Assembly (NCBI RefSeq): GCF_023700005.1
Contig: NZ_JAMLJK010000003.1
Coordinates: 1-64,000 of the forward strand
Direction of reading: 5' to 3'
Length of the DNA: 64,000 bases
Source: Larsenimonas rhizosphaerae
GTDB taxonomy: Bacteria > Pseudomonadota > Gammaproteobacteria > Pseudomonadales > Halomonadaceae
In this document: piece after piece, positions 26,132-36,259 of the stretch
Layout of the letters: each line of letters opens with the position of its first letter
Position numbering within the stretch: position 1 is the first letter of the stretch
Program-made: the position numbers and the translations under genes
Notes under the pieces: generated by a model
Told to the model about the DNA's origin: nothing
Seen by the model: only the letters and a program-made list of their open reading frames with translations
Database searches by the model: none

Positions 26132-26159
26132 ATACTACGCTTTTTTTTATATCTGTCAA
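26132..26159 (-). promoter_or_regulatory. Promoter of tRNA-fMet
   Basis: On the minus strand TTGACA (26159-26154) and TAGTAT (26137-26132) are separated by 16 bases and followed by a short GC-rich stretch before the tRNA. The -35 box is perfect. Confidence 0.75.
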
Positions 26160-26179
26160 CAAATTACACCAAATCAATT

Positions 26180-28954
26180 TCAATCTTCAAAATCCAGTCG
26201 GCCGATCAGGGCATCAAGCTCAGGGTGCAGCGCTTCCCATTGGGCGTGACTCACCGGACCGGTCGCCAGCAGACTGCACAGCCATCGTGCAAACTCTTCG
26301 CTGAGGCTGTGTATCTGGCCCACATTGTCGTTCAGACGTGCGACCTGGATATCGAGCCTGCGGTCGTTGTCACTGTCATCGATCGGGGCGTTGGCCATCA
26401 GTGCCAGGTGAACACGCAGTCGCTGCAGCGTATCATCCTCGACCCGAACCGGTTGGCGCCGCTGAAGATTGCGGTGCTGGTGGGCCTGGCGCGCATCGCT
26501 GTCAAGGTCTGTGCCATTGACCAGTGATACGTCCTCGATGCCCTGATCAGCCAGGGCGGCATCATCGGCTGATACATGGGCGTCGAAGAGAGGGCGCCAG
26601 GCATGCCACCGTTGCTTCAGTACATCATGCGCCAGTGAGTGCAGTTCATCGCGACGCTGACGAACGATGCCGCGCCAGCGTTTGCGCATGCCTTCGCTGC
26701 GCCGGCCGCGTGGCAGGGGCTCAAAGGTATTGAATTCGGCTTCGGCCTGATCGAGGGTCTCGGCGTCCGAGGCGTGATTCGGATGCCAGTTATCGATGCG
26801 ATCAATCAGCGTCTGCAGATCGTCCAGATGGCTGTCTTGTTCGTTGCGGCGCGTCTTGCGTTCATCATCGCGCCAGGCGAACAGCTGGTCGCATGCCTGA
26901 CGAAACTGTTTCCAGAGTCGCTGTTCCTCACCCTTGGGGGCGCGCCCCAGACTGCGCCATTGCTGTTGCAGATCCTTGGCTTCTCGGGTGCGCTGCTCGA
27001 TATCCCGTGTATCCACAAGCAGGGCTTCGGCCTGTTCGGCCAGAGTCCGCTTCTGTTCGGCAATATGATGCGCCTGCTGGTCAATCAGGGCCTGTACACT
27101 TTGAAGAGCAAGCCCGAACCGGTGTTTCAGGGCGTCAACATGCTGGCGAGGCAGGGGAGTGTGCTGCCGCCACTCTTCCCGGGCCTTGTTGCGAATGGTG
27201 CGCAGGGCATCCGGATCAGCCCGCTGGTCGGCATGGGCAATCAGTTCTTCAAGCTGAGTGCACAGGGCTTCACAGAACGCGCGGTTTTCCTCGCGCTGCT
27301 GGCCAAGCTGGGTGTAGTAGTCTGCCAGGCTTGACCGAATACGATCCGAGGCCGTGCGAAAGCGCTGGGACAGCTCGCGCGTCGCTGCGGCATTTCCCAG
27401 CAGCCGCCATTCGTTGACCAGTTGGCGATGGCGCTGATCCTTGTTGACATCGGCCATGGGCTGCTCGGCCAGTTCTTCCATGGCGGTACACAGGTGCTCT
27501 CGTTTGGGCGAAGCAACGAAGCTGCGCCAGTCCCGCAGTTCGGCCAGTCGGGCTCGAAGCCGTTTGACCGTGGCATTGTGGCGGTGCCGATCAGCGTCAC
27601 TCAGGCGGCCGAAACGGTGATTCAAGGCATCAAAAAGACGCGTTGCGCTTTGAAGCTCTCCGTCTGTCAGGAGCTTATCCAGTTCGTCCAGCTGCTGTTC
27701 AAGGCGCTGGCTGTCTTCACGGCTTCGAGTGTCATCCCGAGTCTGTTTCAGGCTCTGGTGGGTCTCGAGGGCGGTGTCGACTTCACGCATCAACAGGGGC
27801 AGTGGGTAATCTGCCGGCCAGTGCACCAGGCCGCGAAGTCGGGCCAGTTCACCCATGTCCTGTTCATCCAGCGCCTGCTCGATATCCGCTCGGTGATCAT
27901 CCAGCAGCTGCCAGGCATCAACAAGCTGGTCAATGATGACCAGCGCACTGTGGTAACGGGCCTGGCGTTCCGGTGTGGGTGAATTGTGTTCACTGAGGTA
28001 GCCCCAGCGTTCTGCCTGCAGGCGCCTTAGCGCCAGCAGGCTGTCGATATCCTGACGTCGCGGGTGAGCCTCGCCTTTCAGGTGTGTCAGTGCGTTCTCG
28101 AGAGCTTCGACAACGGCGGCCCGGTCTTCACGTTCCCTGTTCAGGGCCTGCTCGTGTTCCTGTGCGGCAAGCAGCTCGGCATGATGATGACGGATGACCT
28201 GCTCGCAGCGCTGATGGGCATTCTGGAACCGGAGCACCTGCTCTTCGCCGGCTTCGCTGGCCATGGTGTCCCATTCCTTCAGGAAATGGCGATGCCGAGG
28301 TTCGTACAGGGCATCCCACGGCGCCGTGGCGTGTTTTTCCAGACTCGCGATCAGGGCTTCCCGCTGTTCGTGGCGGCGCTGTACTTCCTGCGCATCCTGC
28401 TGGCGCTGATTCAGGCGATCGCGTGCATAACGTACGATATGTCGGTCGCGGGTTGACTGGCGGACAAGCTGCTCGAGGCCTTCATCGCTTTCTACTCGTT
28501 CGGCGGCGGCGTGACGCACTGCGGCGATCCGGTTCTGACAGGCCTGTTCGATCAGGCACTTTTCATCCCGGATCCGCGCCAGTGCAGCAAGACGCAGTTG
28601 CTGATTATCGGCGTTGGACGCGACCGCCTTCAGCAGCGCCTGCTCGCTGATCAGCTCAAGCAGCTGCTTTCGCTTCTCGATCGGCAGGGGGTGCGCGGAG
28701 GTGCCGTTCAGGTGCTTGATCAATCGGGTCTGAATGACATCATTTTGCTGCTTGTCGAGGCGGGCCAGCATCAGCTCCGGGTCATCAAGGCGAAACAGGG
28801 CCGCATCACGTACCTGGGCATTGTCATCATTGAGCAGTGCTGTCAGCGTTTCCCGGTCCTGTTGCGGGTCCAGGGAATCGATGGCCTGCCGGCGACGTTG
28901 TGGATCGGGATGACGCCAGGCGGGGGCGAAAAAGCGATTGAAAAATCCGAGCAT
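26180..28954 (-). CDS. Long DUF349-repeat protein
   Basis: 924 residues. The N-terminal part has HEAT-like segments (RRRQAIDSLDPQQDRETL, RDAALFRLDDPEL). It is followed by long charged helices and DUF349 repeats such as QQWRSLGRAPKGEEQRLWKQF and EEWRQHTPLPRQHVDALKHRF. There is no membrane segment. DUF349 proteins of this size are common in Pseudomonas and Halomonas relatives; their role is unknown, and coiled-coil structure is likely. The ATG at 28954 (AGGA six bases upstream, start MLGFFNRFF) is chosen over a longer frame to 29053. Confidence 0.87.
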   Translation of the reverse strand: MLGFFNRFFAPAWRHPDPQRRRQAIDSLDPQQDRETLTALLNDDNAQVRDAALFRLDDPELMLARLDKQQNDVIQTRLIKHLNGTSAHPLPIEKRKQLLELISEQALLKAVASNADNQQLRLAALARIRDEKCLIEQACQNRIAAVRHAAAERVESDEGLEQLVRQSTRDRHIVRYARDRLNQRQQDAQEVQRRHEQREALIASLEKHATAPWDALYEPRHRHFLKEWDTMASEAGEEQVLRFQNAHQRCEQVIRHHHAELLAAQEHEQALNREREDRAAVVEALENALTHLKGEAHPRRQDIDSLLALRRLQAERWGYLSEHNSPTPERQARYHSALVIIDQLVDAWQLLDDHRADIEQALDEQDMGELARLRGLVHWPADYPLPLLMREVDTALETHQSLKQTRDDTRSREDSQRLEQQLDELDKLLTDGELQSATRLFDALNHRFGRLSDADRHRHNATVKRLRARLAELRDWRSFVASPKREHLCTAMEELAEQPMADVNKDQRHRQLVNEWRLLGNAAATRELSQRFRTASDRIRSSLADYYTQLGQQREENRAFCEALCTQLEELIAHADQRADPDALRTIRNKAREEWRQHTPLPRQHVDALKHRFGLALQSVQALIDQQAHHIAEQKRTLAEQAEALLVDTRDIEQRTREAKDLQQQWRSLGRAPKGEEQRLWKQFRQACDQLFAWRDDERKTRRNEQDSHLDDLQTLIDRIDNWHPNHASDAETLDQAEAEFNTFEPLPRGRRSEGMRKRWRGIVRQRRDELHSLAHDVLKQRWHAWRPLFDAHVSADDAALADQGIEDVSLVNGTDLDSDARQAHQHRNLQRRQPVRVEDDTLQRLRVHLALMANAPIDDSDNDRRLDIQVARLNDNVGQIHSLSEEFARWLCSLLATGPVSHAQWEALHPELDALIGRLDFED

Positions 28955-29253
28955 GGGATGTCCTGAGCGCGATGGGTGAGTCGACGCAATAGAAGCCGGT
29001 ACCGTGACGACCGGCATTGAAATACAGTGAAGCAGTTTACATGGGTGGGGCACCCATTTTAAGCACGTCCTTGATCATCCCGGCGTACAATACCGCGATT
29101 GCCCGTGATGTCGCTTCTGATCTACACCTGACATTGCCGGGAACAAGCCGTATCATCAATTGCGTTTGACCGTTACTGCCTATAGCGTAAGCCGCCTGGA
29201 TGCGTGAAATACGGTACGGGATCCAGGAAATATCAGCCAATGTGGAGCATGGC

Positions 29254-29976
29254 ATGAGCCTCAACATGGACAGGGAAAATACGGCCTTTACCTTCAAGGG
29301 CGGCATGCTGCCAATGACGGTTATGGAGCTGTCCAGTGCCGACCCGGAAGAGATCCGGGCGCAACTGGTCAGCAAGATCAGTCAGTCGCCGGCCTTTTTT
29401 CAGCATACGCCGGTGGTGCTGAGCGTCGAAAAACTCGACGAGCCGCACCTGGCGCTGGAGCGTCTGTGTGCCGTCTGTCGTGCTCACAAACTGCTGCCGG
29501 TCGCGGTGCGGGGTGGCGCTGACGGGGTCAAGCAGTCAGCCTGGGCTCTTGGGCTTGGCTGGTTTCCGCCTACCGAGGAACGCGCACGCACCGTGGAGTC
29601 CGTACCGGCGGTGGTACCGGCAGAGCCGGCCGTCGATATTGCGGTACCTGGTGGTGGACGCGTATACCGGGGAACGGTACGTTCCGGTCAGCAGGTCAGT
29701 GCCCCCGACGGCGACCTGGTGGTGGTCGGTGCTGTCAATGCCGGCGCCGAGATTCTGGCGGCAGGCAGTATTCATGTATATGGCCCATTGCGTGGACGCG
29801 CTCTGGCCGGTATCCACGGCGATACCGATGTCGGGGTGTTCTGCAACGAATTGAATGCCGAGCTGCTCTCGATCAGCGGGAATTACAAGCGGCTGGAAGA
29901 TATTGATCCTGCATTGCTCGGGCGAGCCATTCAGGTGTATTTGAACAACGATCATTTATATATCGAGGCGCTGTAA
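29254..29976 (+). CDS. minC: Septum site-determining protein MinC
   Basis: 240 residues. The N-terminal domain (about 1-110) inhibits FtsZ assembly, and the C-terminal beta-helix starts near GGRVYRGTVRSGQQVSAP with the family blocks GDLVVVGAVNAGAEILAAG and HVYGPLRGRALAG. It binds MinD at the membrane to block polar division. GGAG six bases before the ATG at 29254 fixes the start. First gene of minCDE. Confidence 0.95.
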   Translation: MSLNMDRENTAFTFKGGMLPMTVMELSSADPEEIRAQLVSKISQSPAFFQHTPVVLSVEKLDEPHLALERLCAVCRAHKLLPVAVRGGADGVKQSAWALGLGWFPPTEERARTVESVPAVVPAEPAVDIAVPGGGRVYRGTVRSGQQVSAPDGDLVVVGAVNAGAEILAAGSIHVYGPLRGRALAGIHGDTDVGVFCNELNAELLSISGNYKRLEDIDPALLGRAIQVYLNNDHLYIEAL

Positions 29977-30031
29977 CAATCCGAGGGCAACCGGATAATG
30001 TACTGCGTAACGTCAGCATAGGAATGTGATT

Positions 30032-30847
30032 TTGGCCAAGATTATCGTAGTGACCTCCGGCAAGGGCGGAGTAGGGAAAACCACCAGCGCGGCAGCGATT
30101 GCGACAGGGCTGGCGCTTCGTGGCAACAAGACCATTGTTATCGATTTTGACGTGGGCCTGCGTAACCTTGACCTGATCATGGGATGCGAGCGCCGCGTGG
30201 TATATGACCTGGTCAATGTGATTCAGGGGGAGGCGACGCTCAACCAGGCCACCATTCGCGACAAGCGTACTGAAAACCTGTATATCCTTCCCGCGTCCCA
30301 GACGCGTGACAAGGATGCGCTGACACCGGAAGGCGTCGAGCGCATTCTGAGTGAGCTAAAGGAAGAATTTGATTTCATCATCTGCGACTCACCGGCCGGT
30401 ATCGAGCGAGGTGCCCAGCTGGCGATGTACTACGCTGACGAAGCCATCGTGGTGACCAACCCCGAAGTATCTTCCGTGCGGGACTCGGATCGGATTCTGG
30501 GCCTTTTGTCGTCCAAGACCCGTCGCGCAGAGCAGGGCAACGATCCGGTACGCGAGCATCTTCTGATCACCCGCTACAATCCGGAACGGGTGGATCATGG
30601 AGACATGCTGAATCTGGATGACATTACCGAAATCCTGTCGATCAAGCTGATCGGTCTGATTCCAGAATCCGAAGCCGTTCTTCGGGCCTCGAACCAGGGG
30701 GTGCCGGTTACGCACGATAACAGCAGCGACGCCGGTCAGGCGTATGCCGACACTGTCTCTCGCCTGCTGGGAGAAGAGGTCACCCTTCGCTTCCACCAGG
30801 CCCAGAAGAAAGGCTTTCTCAGTCGTATATTCGGAGGGCGCCGGTGA
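30032..30847 (+). CDS. minD: Septum site-determining ATPase MinD
   Basis: 271 residues. The deviant Walker [10 protein letters not shown] is at residues 10-18, and [17 protein letters not shown] and [14 protein letters not shown] are the other ATPase motifs. The amphipathic membrane-targeting tail is [13 protein letters not shown]. The start is taken as the TTG at 30032, which gives the family N terminus M-A-K-I-I-V-V and has AGGAA at normal spacing; the GTG at 30026 is only two bases from that site. MinE overlaps its end by four bases. Confidence 0.95.
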   Translation: MAKIIVVTSGKGGVGKTTSAAAIATGLALRGNKTIVIDFDVGLRNLDLIMGCERRVVYDLVNVIQGEATLNQATIRDKRTENLYILPASQTRDKDALTPEGVERILSELKEEFDFIICDSPAGIERGAQLAMYYADEAIVVTNPEVSSVRDSDRILGLLSSKTRRAEQGNDPVREHLLITRYNPERVDHGDMLNLDDITEILSIKLIGLIPESEAVLRASNQGVPVTHDNSSDAGQAYADTVSRLLGEEVTLRFHQAQKKGFLSRIFGGRR

Positions 30848-31104
30848 AACTTCTCGAATTTCTTAAGCGCGAGCGGAAAAAGTCCGCTTCGGTGGCCAAG
30901 GAGCGGCTGCAGATCATCGTGGCGCACCAGCGAGGCCATCGCGGCCAGCCCGATTACATGCCCATGCTCGAGCAGGAACTGCTGGAGGTAATCCGCCGCT
31001 ATGTGTCGGTGGATCAGGAAGCAGTCAATATTACGCTCGACAGCGAAGATGACTGTTCCATCCTCGAGCTGAACGTCACACTGCCCAACAGTAAGGACAG
31101 CTGA
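30844..31104 (+). CDS. minE: Cell division topological specificity factor MinE
   Basis: 86 residues, starting [20 protein letters not shown] with the N-terminal membrane-binding and MinD-contact helix, then [12 protein letters not shown] and the topological domain with [15 protein letters not shown]. It sets the MinCD oscillation. The GTG start overlaps the minD stop as GTGA, so translation is coupled. Confidence 0.95.
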   Translation: MKLLEFLKRERKKSASVAKERLQIIVAHQRGHRGQPDYMPMLEQELLEVIRRYVSVDQEAVNITLDSEDDCSILELNVTLPNSKDS

Positions 31105-31149
31105 TCCCGGCAGGGGTCCATGTCCGGTATTTGATTAACAGGAGGCGGG

Positions 31150-32595
31150 GTGCAGGCCACATTCTTGTTTCATGACTATGAAACCTTTGGTGCAGATGCG
31201 CGAAGGGACCGTCCGTCCCAGTTTGCTGCCATTCGCACTGACGAGCAGTTCAATGTGATCGGTGAGCCGGTTGTCTGGTACTGTCAGCCGGCGGATGATT
31301 ATCTTCCTCATCCCGATGCCTGCCTGATTACCGGTCTGACGCCTCAGAAGGCGCGTCGGGAAGGGATGCCTGAAACCGAGTTTGCCGGACGAATTGCCGA
31401 TCTGATGCAGGTGTCCAATACCTGTTCACTGGGGTACAACACCCTGCGCTTTGATGATGAGATCAGTCGTCATCTGTTTTACCGTAACTTCATTGACCCC
31501 TACGGACGCGAATGGCAAAACGGCAATTCACGCTGGGACCTGATCGATGTGGTACGCGCGTTTTATGCGCTGCGTCCTGACGGTATTCAGTGGCCGGAGC
31601 GTGAGCCCGGGGTGCCCAGCTTCAAGCTTGAGCATCTAAGCCAGGCCAACGGGATCGAACACGGCAACGCCCATGATGCGCTGGCGGATGTGTATGCCAC
31701 CATCGAGCTTGCGAAGCTGCTCAGAGCGCAAAATGCCCGGCTATTCGATTATCTGTTGTCGCTGCGGCGCAAGCAGACGGTGGCCGAGCAGCTGGATGTG
31801 CAGCGCCGCAAGCCCATGCTGCATATCTCTCGTCGTTATCCGGCGGCACGCGGTTGCAGTGCGCTGATCATCCCGTTGGCCAGGCATCCCTCCAACCCCA
31901 ATGGGGTCATTGTCTATGACCTGTCGGTGGATCCGGAGCCATTGTTCGAGCTGTCGCCGGAGGCTATCCGTGCACGGGTGTTTGCCAGTGCCGATGAGCT
32001 GAGCGAGGGTGAACATCGTATTCCTCTCAAGGTGATTCATATCAATCGCTCGCCGGTCGTCATGCCGATCAGCGTAGTGGATGAAACCGTGGCTCAGCGT
32101 CTTGGCATTGACAAGGCGCAGGCCGAGCAGCACTGGAAGGCGCTGGCCGGTCGAGGCGACGTGGCCGGCAAGGTCGAGGCCGTCTTCGGCGAAGGGCCAC
32201 CCGGTGCTGCCGTGGAAGACCCGGATTTGATGCTGTACAGCGGAGCGTTCTTTTCCGGCAGTGACAAGCGGGAAATGGCTCGGGTGCGTGAGTGTCCCGT
32301 AGAGGCGCTGCATGAGCTGCAGCCGTCATTTCAGGATCCGCGGCTGGAGGAAATGCTGTTCCGGTATCGGGCGCGCAATTACCCGGTCACGCTCAGTGAT
32401 GAAGAACGCCGACAATGGGAGCAGTTTCGCTGGGAGCGCATGAACTCGCCTCAGCTGTCATCGCTGACGCTGCAGCAGTTTGCGCGTGCGATCGAACGGC
32501 TTAATCAGCAGCCCCTTGAAGATCGTGATCGTCAGCTACTGGAAGAGCTGGTGCTGTATGTCGAGGGCATGATGCCGGAAGAAGCGTTCGGCTAG
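31150..32595 (+). CDS. sbcB: Exodeoxyribonuclease I
   Basis: 481 residues, near the E. coli length. The DEDDh exonuclease domain starts FHDYETFGADARRDRPSQFA. Exo II is SLGYNTLRFDDE and Exo III HGNAHDALADV. The SH3-like and helical C-terminal regions follow. It digests single-stranded DNA 3' to 5' and serves recombination and mismatch repair. The start is a GTG with AGGAGG just upstream. Neighbouring minCDE is on the same strand, 45 bases before. Confidence 0.94.
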   Translation: MQATFLFHDYETFGADARRDRPSQFAAIRTDEQFNVIGEPVVWYCQPADDYLPHPDACLITGLTPQKARREGMPETEFAGRIADLMQVSNTCSLGYNTLRFDDEISRHLFYRNFIDPYGREWQNGNSRWDLIDVVRAFYALRPDGIQWPEREPGVPSFKLEHLSQANGIEHGNAHDALADVYATIELAKLLRAQNARLFDYLLSLRRKQTVAEQLDVQRRKPMLHISRRYPAARGCSALIIPLARHPSNPNGVIVYDLSVDPEPLFELSPEAIRARVFASADELSEGEHRIPLKVIHINRSPVVMPISVVDETVAQRLGIDKAQAEQHWKALAGRGDVAGKVEAVFGEGPPGAAVEDPDLMLYSGAFFSGSDKREMARVRECPVEALHELQPSFQDPRLEEMLFRYRARNYPVTLSDEERRQWEQFRWERMNSPQLSSLTLQQFARAIERLNQQPLEDRDRQLLEELVLYVEGMMPEEAFG

Positions 32596-32625
32596 CTCGG
32601 CACTCTACCTTTACAGCAATGAAAG

Positions 32626-32647
32626 ACGCGCCTCAGGGCGCGTTTTT
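32626..32647 (+). terminator. Terminator of sbcB
   Basis: ACGCGCC pairs with GGCGCGT over a TCAG loop and runs into five T. It overlaps the stop codon region of the convergent M16 protease gene. Confidence 0.8.
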
Positions 32648-35446
32648 CATTGCTGGTGCCGGAGGCAGGGGGCGCAGCCCCCAGTCAGGCGCGGGTGGCG
32701 GCACGGCCTTGTCGCTCGGGCGGGCGTGGAGTGTTATCGAGGGGGATTCAAGGGCCTGTTTCCATGCGGCCTGGACGTCATCCGGTGTGAGTGCGCGTAC
32801 GGCGTCAGCCATGCGTTGTCGGGGATGCGTACCCAGTGTATTCATTCCCAGTGCCTGCCAGTGCCTGCTGGTCAACTCGTCGAGTGTGCGTGGTTTTTTC
32901 AGCAACTCGCGTACCAGATTCTTCTGGTAGGGGGCCAGGGCTTCCGTAGTGGCGGGCGGGTGCAGGGCCTGAATCAGTGTCTGTATACGCTGGCTCAGGT
33001 CATCTCCATCATGTGTGGGAGACTGTACGGTCATCATGATGCCTGGGGCATCCAGTATGGATTGATAACCGGCTCTTACCACATAACCCAGCTGCTGCTC
33101 GGTACGTAACTGATTATAAAAGGGCGAGGCGATCCACTGTCCCAGTACGGCAGCGACGGCGCGCGTTCTTTCATCCCGTGAGGGCCATTGAAGGTAGCGG
33201 ATGACGGCATGATTGCCGTCATCGACCGGAATGGTCCAGGCCGGCGCCTGACGCGTTGGATACTGGGGGGCGGGGGTGTCGATGGCGGTATCCGTCAGGT
33301 TCGGATGCAATTGCTGTTTGATTGCCTCGACAGCTTGAAGGGCATGATCCTGGGTGATATCGCCGGTAATCATTCCCTCCAGATGCAGGTGGTTGATGAA
33401 ACGTGCCCGGAATGCTCGCAGGTCCGAAGCGGTAATGCCCTTGAGCGCCTGTTGCTGCTGTTGCTCGGTAAAGGCGGGCATCACTGTCAAAGGGTGAAGG
33501 GCGGCTGCCAGACGCTGCCAGGCAGGATTCTGACGTTGACTGATCAATGACTGGCGCAGTTCGGTGGTGAGCCGCTCCACATCGTCAGCCTGTATGGCGC
33601 CAGTCTTCAATTGGGTCAGCATGCGTTTGATGATGAGGGGCTGACGGTCTCTCCAGCCGGTCAATGACAGGGTGATGCCTCTGGGATGGCTGTAGGCGCC
33701 GATCTGCTGACCGGCAGTGGCGGCGTGATAAAGGGTACTGCTCAGGCTGTCGATCCACCATCGGGCCAGCAGAGAGGTCAGGATCTGCTCTCGTGCACTG
33801 GCATTGGCTCGTGGCGTTTGCAGGCTGAGTCGCCACGCTGTTCGGGGGCTGTGAAACTGTCGGGTGCCCTGATACCAGATATCCATTTCCGGTAGATCAA
33901 CAAGGCGGGCCGGTGGCTGCCTCTCTGGTCCTTCCGGGGTCAGATTGCGCGCGATATAAGGATTGGGTGAGGGGAGCCGCAGTCCATCAAGTGGCTCGGC
34001 ATCAGGCCACGCGGTGACGGCATGCGTCGTATAGCTGGCCTTGAACCAGGGACTGGTCTTCTGCCCTTGAATGTCGGGACCACTGTACAGTCGAAGCAGC
34101 CGCGCCGGGCGCAGGGCTGACAGAATCGCACGCAGTTCAGGAGCATTGAACTGGTCCATGACATAGGGTGCCCGACGCAAATCCGTCAGAGGGTACTGAT
34201 GGGCGTGGCTGCTCAGGTAGATTGCGAGGTTGTCGGTATCGGGGACGTCTTCAAAGCGGAATTGCTGACGAGCCAGTTGTTCCTGTTCCTGGTAGCGCCA
34301 GCGCAGCAGCCCCCCGGCCCTGATGTGAGTCACAACGTCGAACAGGCTGGCCTGAATCCGGTCCAGATGTCGTGCCCCTTCAGGAGTAAGCTGGATGCCG
34401 ACAGTGAACAGTGCCTGGCGTCCAGTGAGCTGATTGACACCGGCTGTCAGGCCATTGGCCCAGCCCATGGCCTTCAGGCGAGCCAGCAGGCTGCCTGGTC
34501 CTTCATCACCGATCAGGCCTGCAATGAAATCGGCGGACTTGTTGTGGATATCGCGCTCGTTATGGGCGATCGGAAACATGAAGCTTACGGAGCGCTGGTC
34601 GCGACGGCTGTGTACGTTCAGGGTGCGGGGCAGGGTTTCTGGCTCAAAGAGCGCCGGGGATGTGCGTTCGTGATCAGGCAAGGCGGTGTCCGATGCGCGG
34701 ACCCGGGAAAAATGGGCACGGGCCATCGACTGCAACTCTGTCTGAGATTGCGGGCCGACCAGTGCCACGGTCATTTTCCCTGCGTGATAATGGGTTTGAT
34801 AGAACGTTCTGACCGCCTGCGCCAGTCGGTCAGGATCCCCGCCCAGTGTTTCAAGATTGCCTACCGTAAAGCGATGTACCGGGCTATCCGGGTTCATGAC
34901 CTGAATCATCGCGTCTCGTCGACCATCCGCGTCATTATCCAGCCGCATGCTGAATTCTGCATTGACGGCGTGACGTTCCCGGTCGACGTAATGGCTATCC
35001 AGTGTGGGGGCTGTAAAAAAGCCGCTGAAACGCTCAATCAATGCTGGTAACGCTTTGGGGCTTACACTGGCGTGGTAGTTGGTATTGCGCAGTGTGGTGT
35101 AGGCGTTGTGTTGTCCGTGATGCCGACTCATGAAGGTGTCAAAGGCCCCGGGCGCCGGATAGTCCCGTGTACCCAGAAACAGCATGTGTTCGGTCAGATG
35201 GGCAAGCCCCGGGTAGGCCGCCGGGTCATCCTCGCTGCCGGTTTCGACGTTTACGGCTACCGCCGCGCGCTCGGCACCCGGATCGTGAGCCGTAATGACG
35301 GTCAGGCCGTTATCCAGCGTCATGGCCTGGTAGGTGGCCGGATCATTCGGGCTTTTTTTGATGATCGAGGCCGCTGCGGTCATCGGCAGGGAGGCAAGGT
35401 TCAATCCTGTAAGCAGCAGGCAGAGTGCGAGCCGGGAAGGCGTCAT
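32633..35446 (-). CDS. Periplasmic M16 zinc protease (pitrilysin/insulinase family)
   Basis: 937 residues. A signal peptide ends near PMTAAAS. The first M16 domain has the inverted zinc motif HLTEH at residues 83-87 (in PGLAHLTEHMLFLG), with the third ligand Glu in DRERHAVNAEF. Three further M16-type domains follow, including the ERTRAVAAVLGQW and LRTEQQLGYVVRAGYQS blocks. It resembles E. coli PtrA in length and layout and probably degrades peptides in the periplasm. The ATG overlaps the stop of the SRAP-like gene as ATGA, so the two are translated together. Confidence 0.9.
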   Translation of the reverse strand: MTPSRLALCLLLTGLNLASLPMTAAASIIKKSPNDPATYQAMTLDNGLTVITAHDPGAERAAVAVNVETGSEDDPAAYPGLAHLTEHMLFLGTRDYPAPGAFDTFMSRHHGQHNAYTTLRNTNYHASVSPKALPALIERFSGFFTAPTLDSHYVDRERHAVNAEFSMRLDNDADGRRDAMIQVMNPDSPVHRFTVGNLETLGGDPDRLAQAVRTFYQTHYHAGKMTVALVGPQSQTELQSMARAHFSRVRASDTALPDHERTSPALFEPETLPRTLNVHSRRDQRSVSFMFPIAHNERDIHNKSADFIAGLIGDEGPGSLLARLKAMGWANGLTAGVNQLTGRQALFTVGIQLTPEGARHLDRIQASLFDVVTHIRAGGLLRWRYQEQEQLARQQFRFEDVPDTDNLAIYLSSHAHQYPLTDLRRAPYVMDQFNAPELRAILSALRPARLLRLYSGPDIQGQKTSPWFKASYTTHAVTAWPDAEPLDGLRLPSPNPYIARNLTPEGPERQPPARLVDLPEMDIWYQGTRQFHSPRTAWRLSLQTPRANASAREQILTSLLARWWIDSLSSTLYHAATAGQQIGAYSHPRGITLSLTGWRDRQPLIIKRMLTQLKTGAIQADDVERLTTELRQSLISQRQNPAWQRLAAALHPLTVMPAFTEQQQQQALKGITASDLRAFRARFINHLHLEGMITGDITQDHALQAVEAIKQQLHPNLTDTAIDTPAPQYPTRQAPAWTIPVDDGNHAVIRYLQWPSRDERTRAVAAVLGQWIASPFYNQLRTEQQLGYVVRAGYQSILDAPGIMMTVQSPTHDGDDLSQRIQTLIQALHPPATTEALAPYQKNLVRELLKKPRTLDELTSRHWQALGMNTLGTHPRQRMADAVRALTPDDVQAAWKQALESPSITLHARPSDKAVPPPAPDWGLRPLPPAPAMKNAP

Positions 35447-36138
35447 GGTGTATCCGGTGTGTCGTGGTGCCTGTCGACCAGCATCGGGCCGGTCGGGTGG
35501 GTGCATTGCATGGACTGGTTCTCTGGACTGTTGACCAGGGTTGTGACCGGATAGGCGCCCAGGGGTTCCGGGAACGGGCAGGAAAGCATCTGGTGCACCT
35601 CATCCATCGGCGTGTCCGGTGACAGCCACTGTCGAGCCCGGTGAGGCGCTATGACGGCCGGCAGCCGATCGGTCAGTGGCGTCAGGTGGGGCAGCGAGGG
35701 AACGGTAATCAATGCGCAACTGTCGTAATGAGTGAACTGCTGTTCAAAACGACACCATAGTCCGGCCAGCAGCAGCGGCCGCCGCTGGATATGAACGACC
35801 AGGAACGGCTGCTTGCGCTTGGGCTGCGGCTTCCATACGTAAAAACCGGATACCGGGATCAGGCAGCGCTGCGTGGTGATGGCATCCCGGAACATGGGGC
35901 GCTCGAACAGGGATTCGGCTCGAGCACAGTGAGGCGCATGGTCCAGTACCTTGAGCCAGGGGGGGGTAAGGCCCCAGAAGCATTGATCAAGTACTGCACC
36001 GACTCCGGCCTCATGGCGCAGGGTGCTGATGGGGCGCCGAGGTGCCAGATTGGTGCTGGTAATTACCGGTCCGCGTCGCGTCAGTGGCGATACTGCGGAG
36101 GGGAGGGAAAAATCACCCACCCATAGTCGACCTGCCAT
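35443..36138 (-). CDS. SRAP (YedK/HMCES) family protein without the catalytic residues
   Basis: 231 residues with the SRAP backbone: NLAPRRP, CFWGLTPPWLK, CARAESLFERPMFRDA, RCLIPVSGFYVWK and the C-terminal NSPENQSMQ. The catalytic Cys2 of MCGR is Ala (MAGR), Asn75 of INAR is Cys (HCAR), Glu105 of GWFEW is Val (GFYVW), and His160 of IHDRRP is Thr (LTDRLP), in E. coli YedK numbering. Canonical members cross-link abasic sites through Cys2. This one cannot do so by that chemistry, yet the fold residues and reading frame are intact. Confidence 0.82.
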   Translation of the reverse strand: MAGRLWVGDFSLPSAVSPLTRRGPVITSTNLAPRRPISTLRHEAGVGAVLDQCFWGLTPPWLKVLDHAPHCARAESLFERPMFRDAITTQRCLIPVSGFYVWKPQPKRKQPFLVVHIQRRPLLLAGLWCRFEQQFTHYDSCALITVPSLPHLTPLTDRLPAVIAPHRARQWLSPDTPMDEVHQMLSCPFPEPLGAYPVTTLVNSPENQSMQCTHPTGPMLVDRHHDTPDTP

Positions 36139-36259
36139 GCCACTCCTTAACCTGTTTGTTCATGTTTTTACACAGGGGAACAAAGCCCTTGCGTTTAAAC
36201 CGGTGCGCGATATGCTGTACGAAAACGCTGTTCGATGATAATTATACCAGGGGAATGCA

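Noticed and set aside
26639-27334. A 231-residue plus-strand frame inside the DUF349 gene
   Set aside because: It is antisense to a well-supported coding frame and has no ribosome site or recognisable domain.
34199-35050. A 283-residue plus-strand frame over the M16 protease
   Set aside because: Antisense to conserved zinc-protease sequence; composition typical of a shadow frame.
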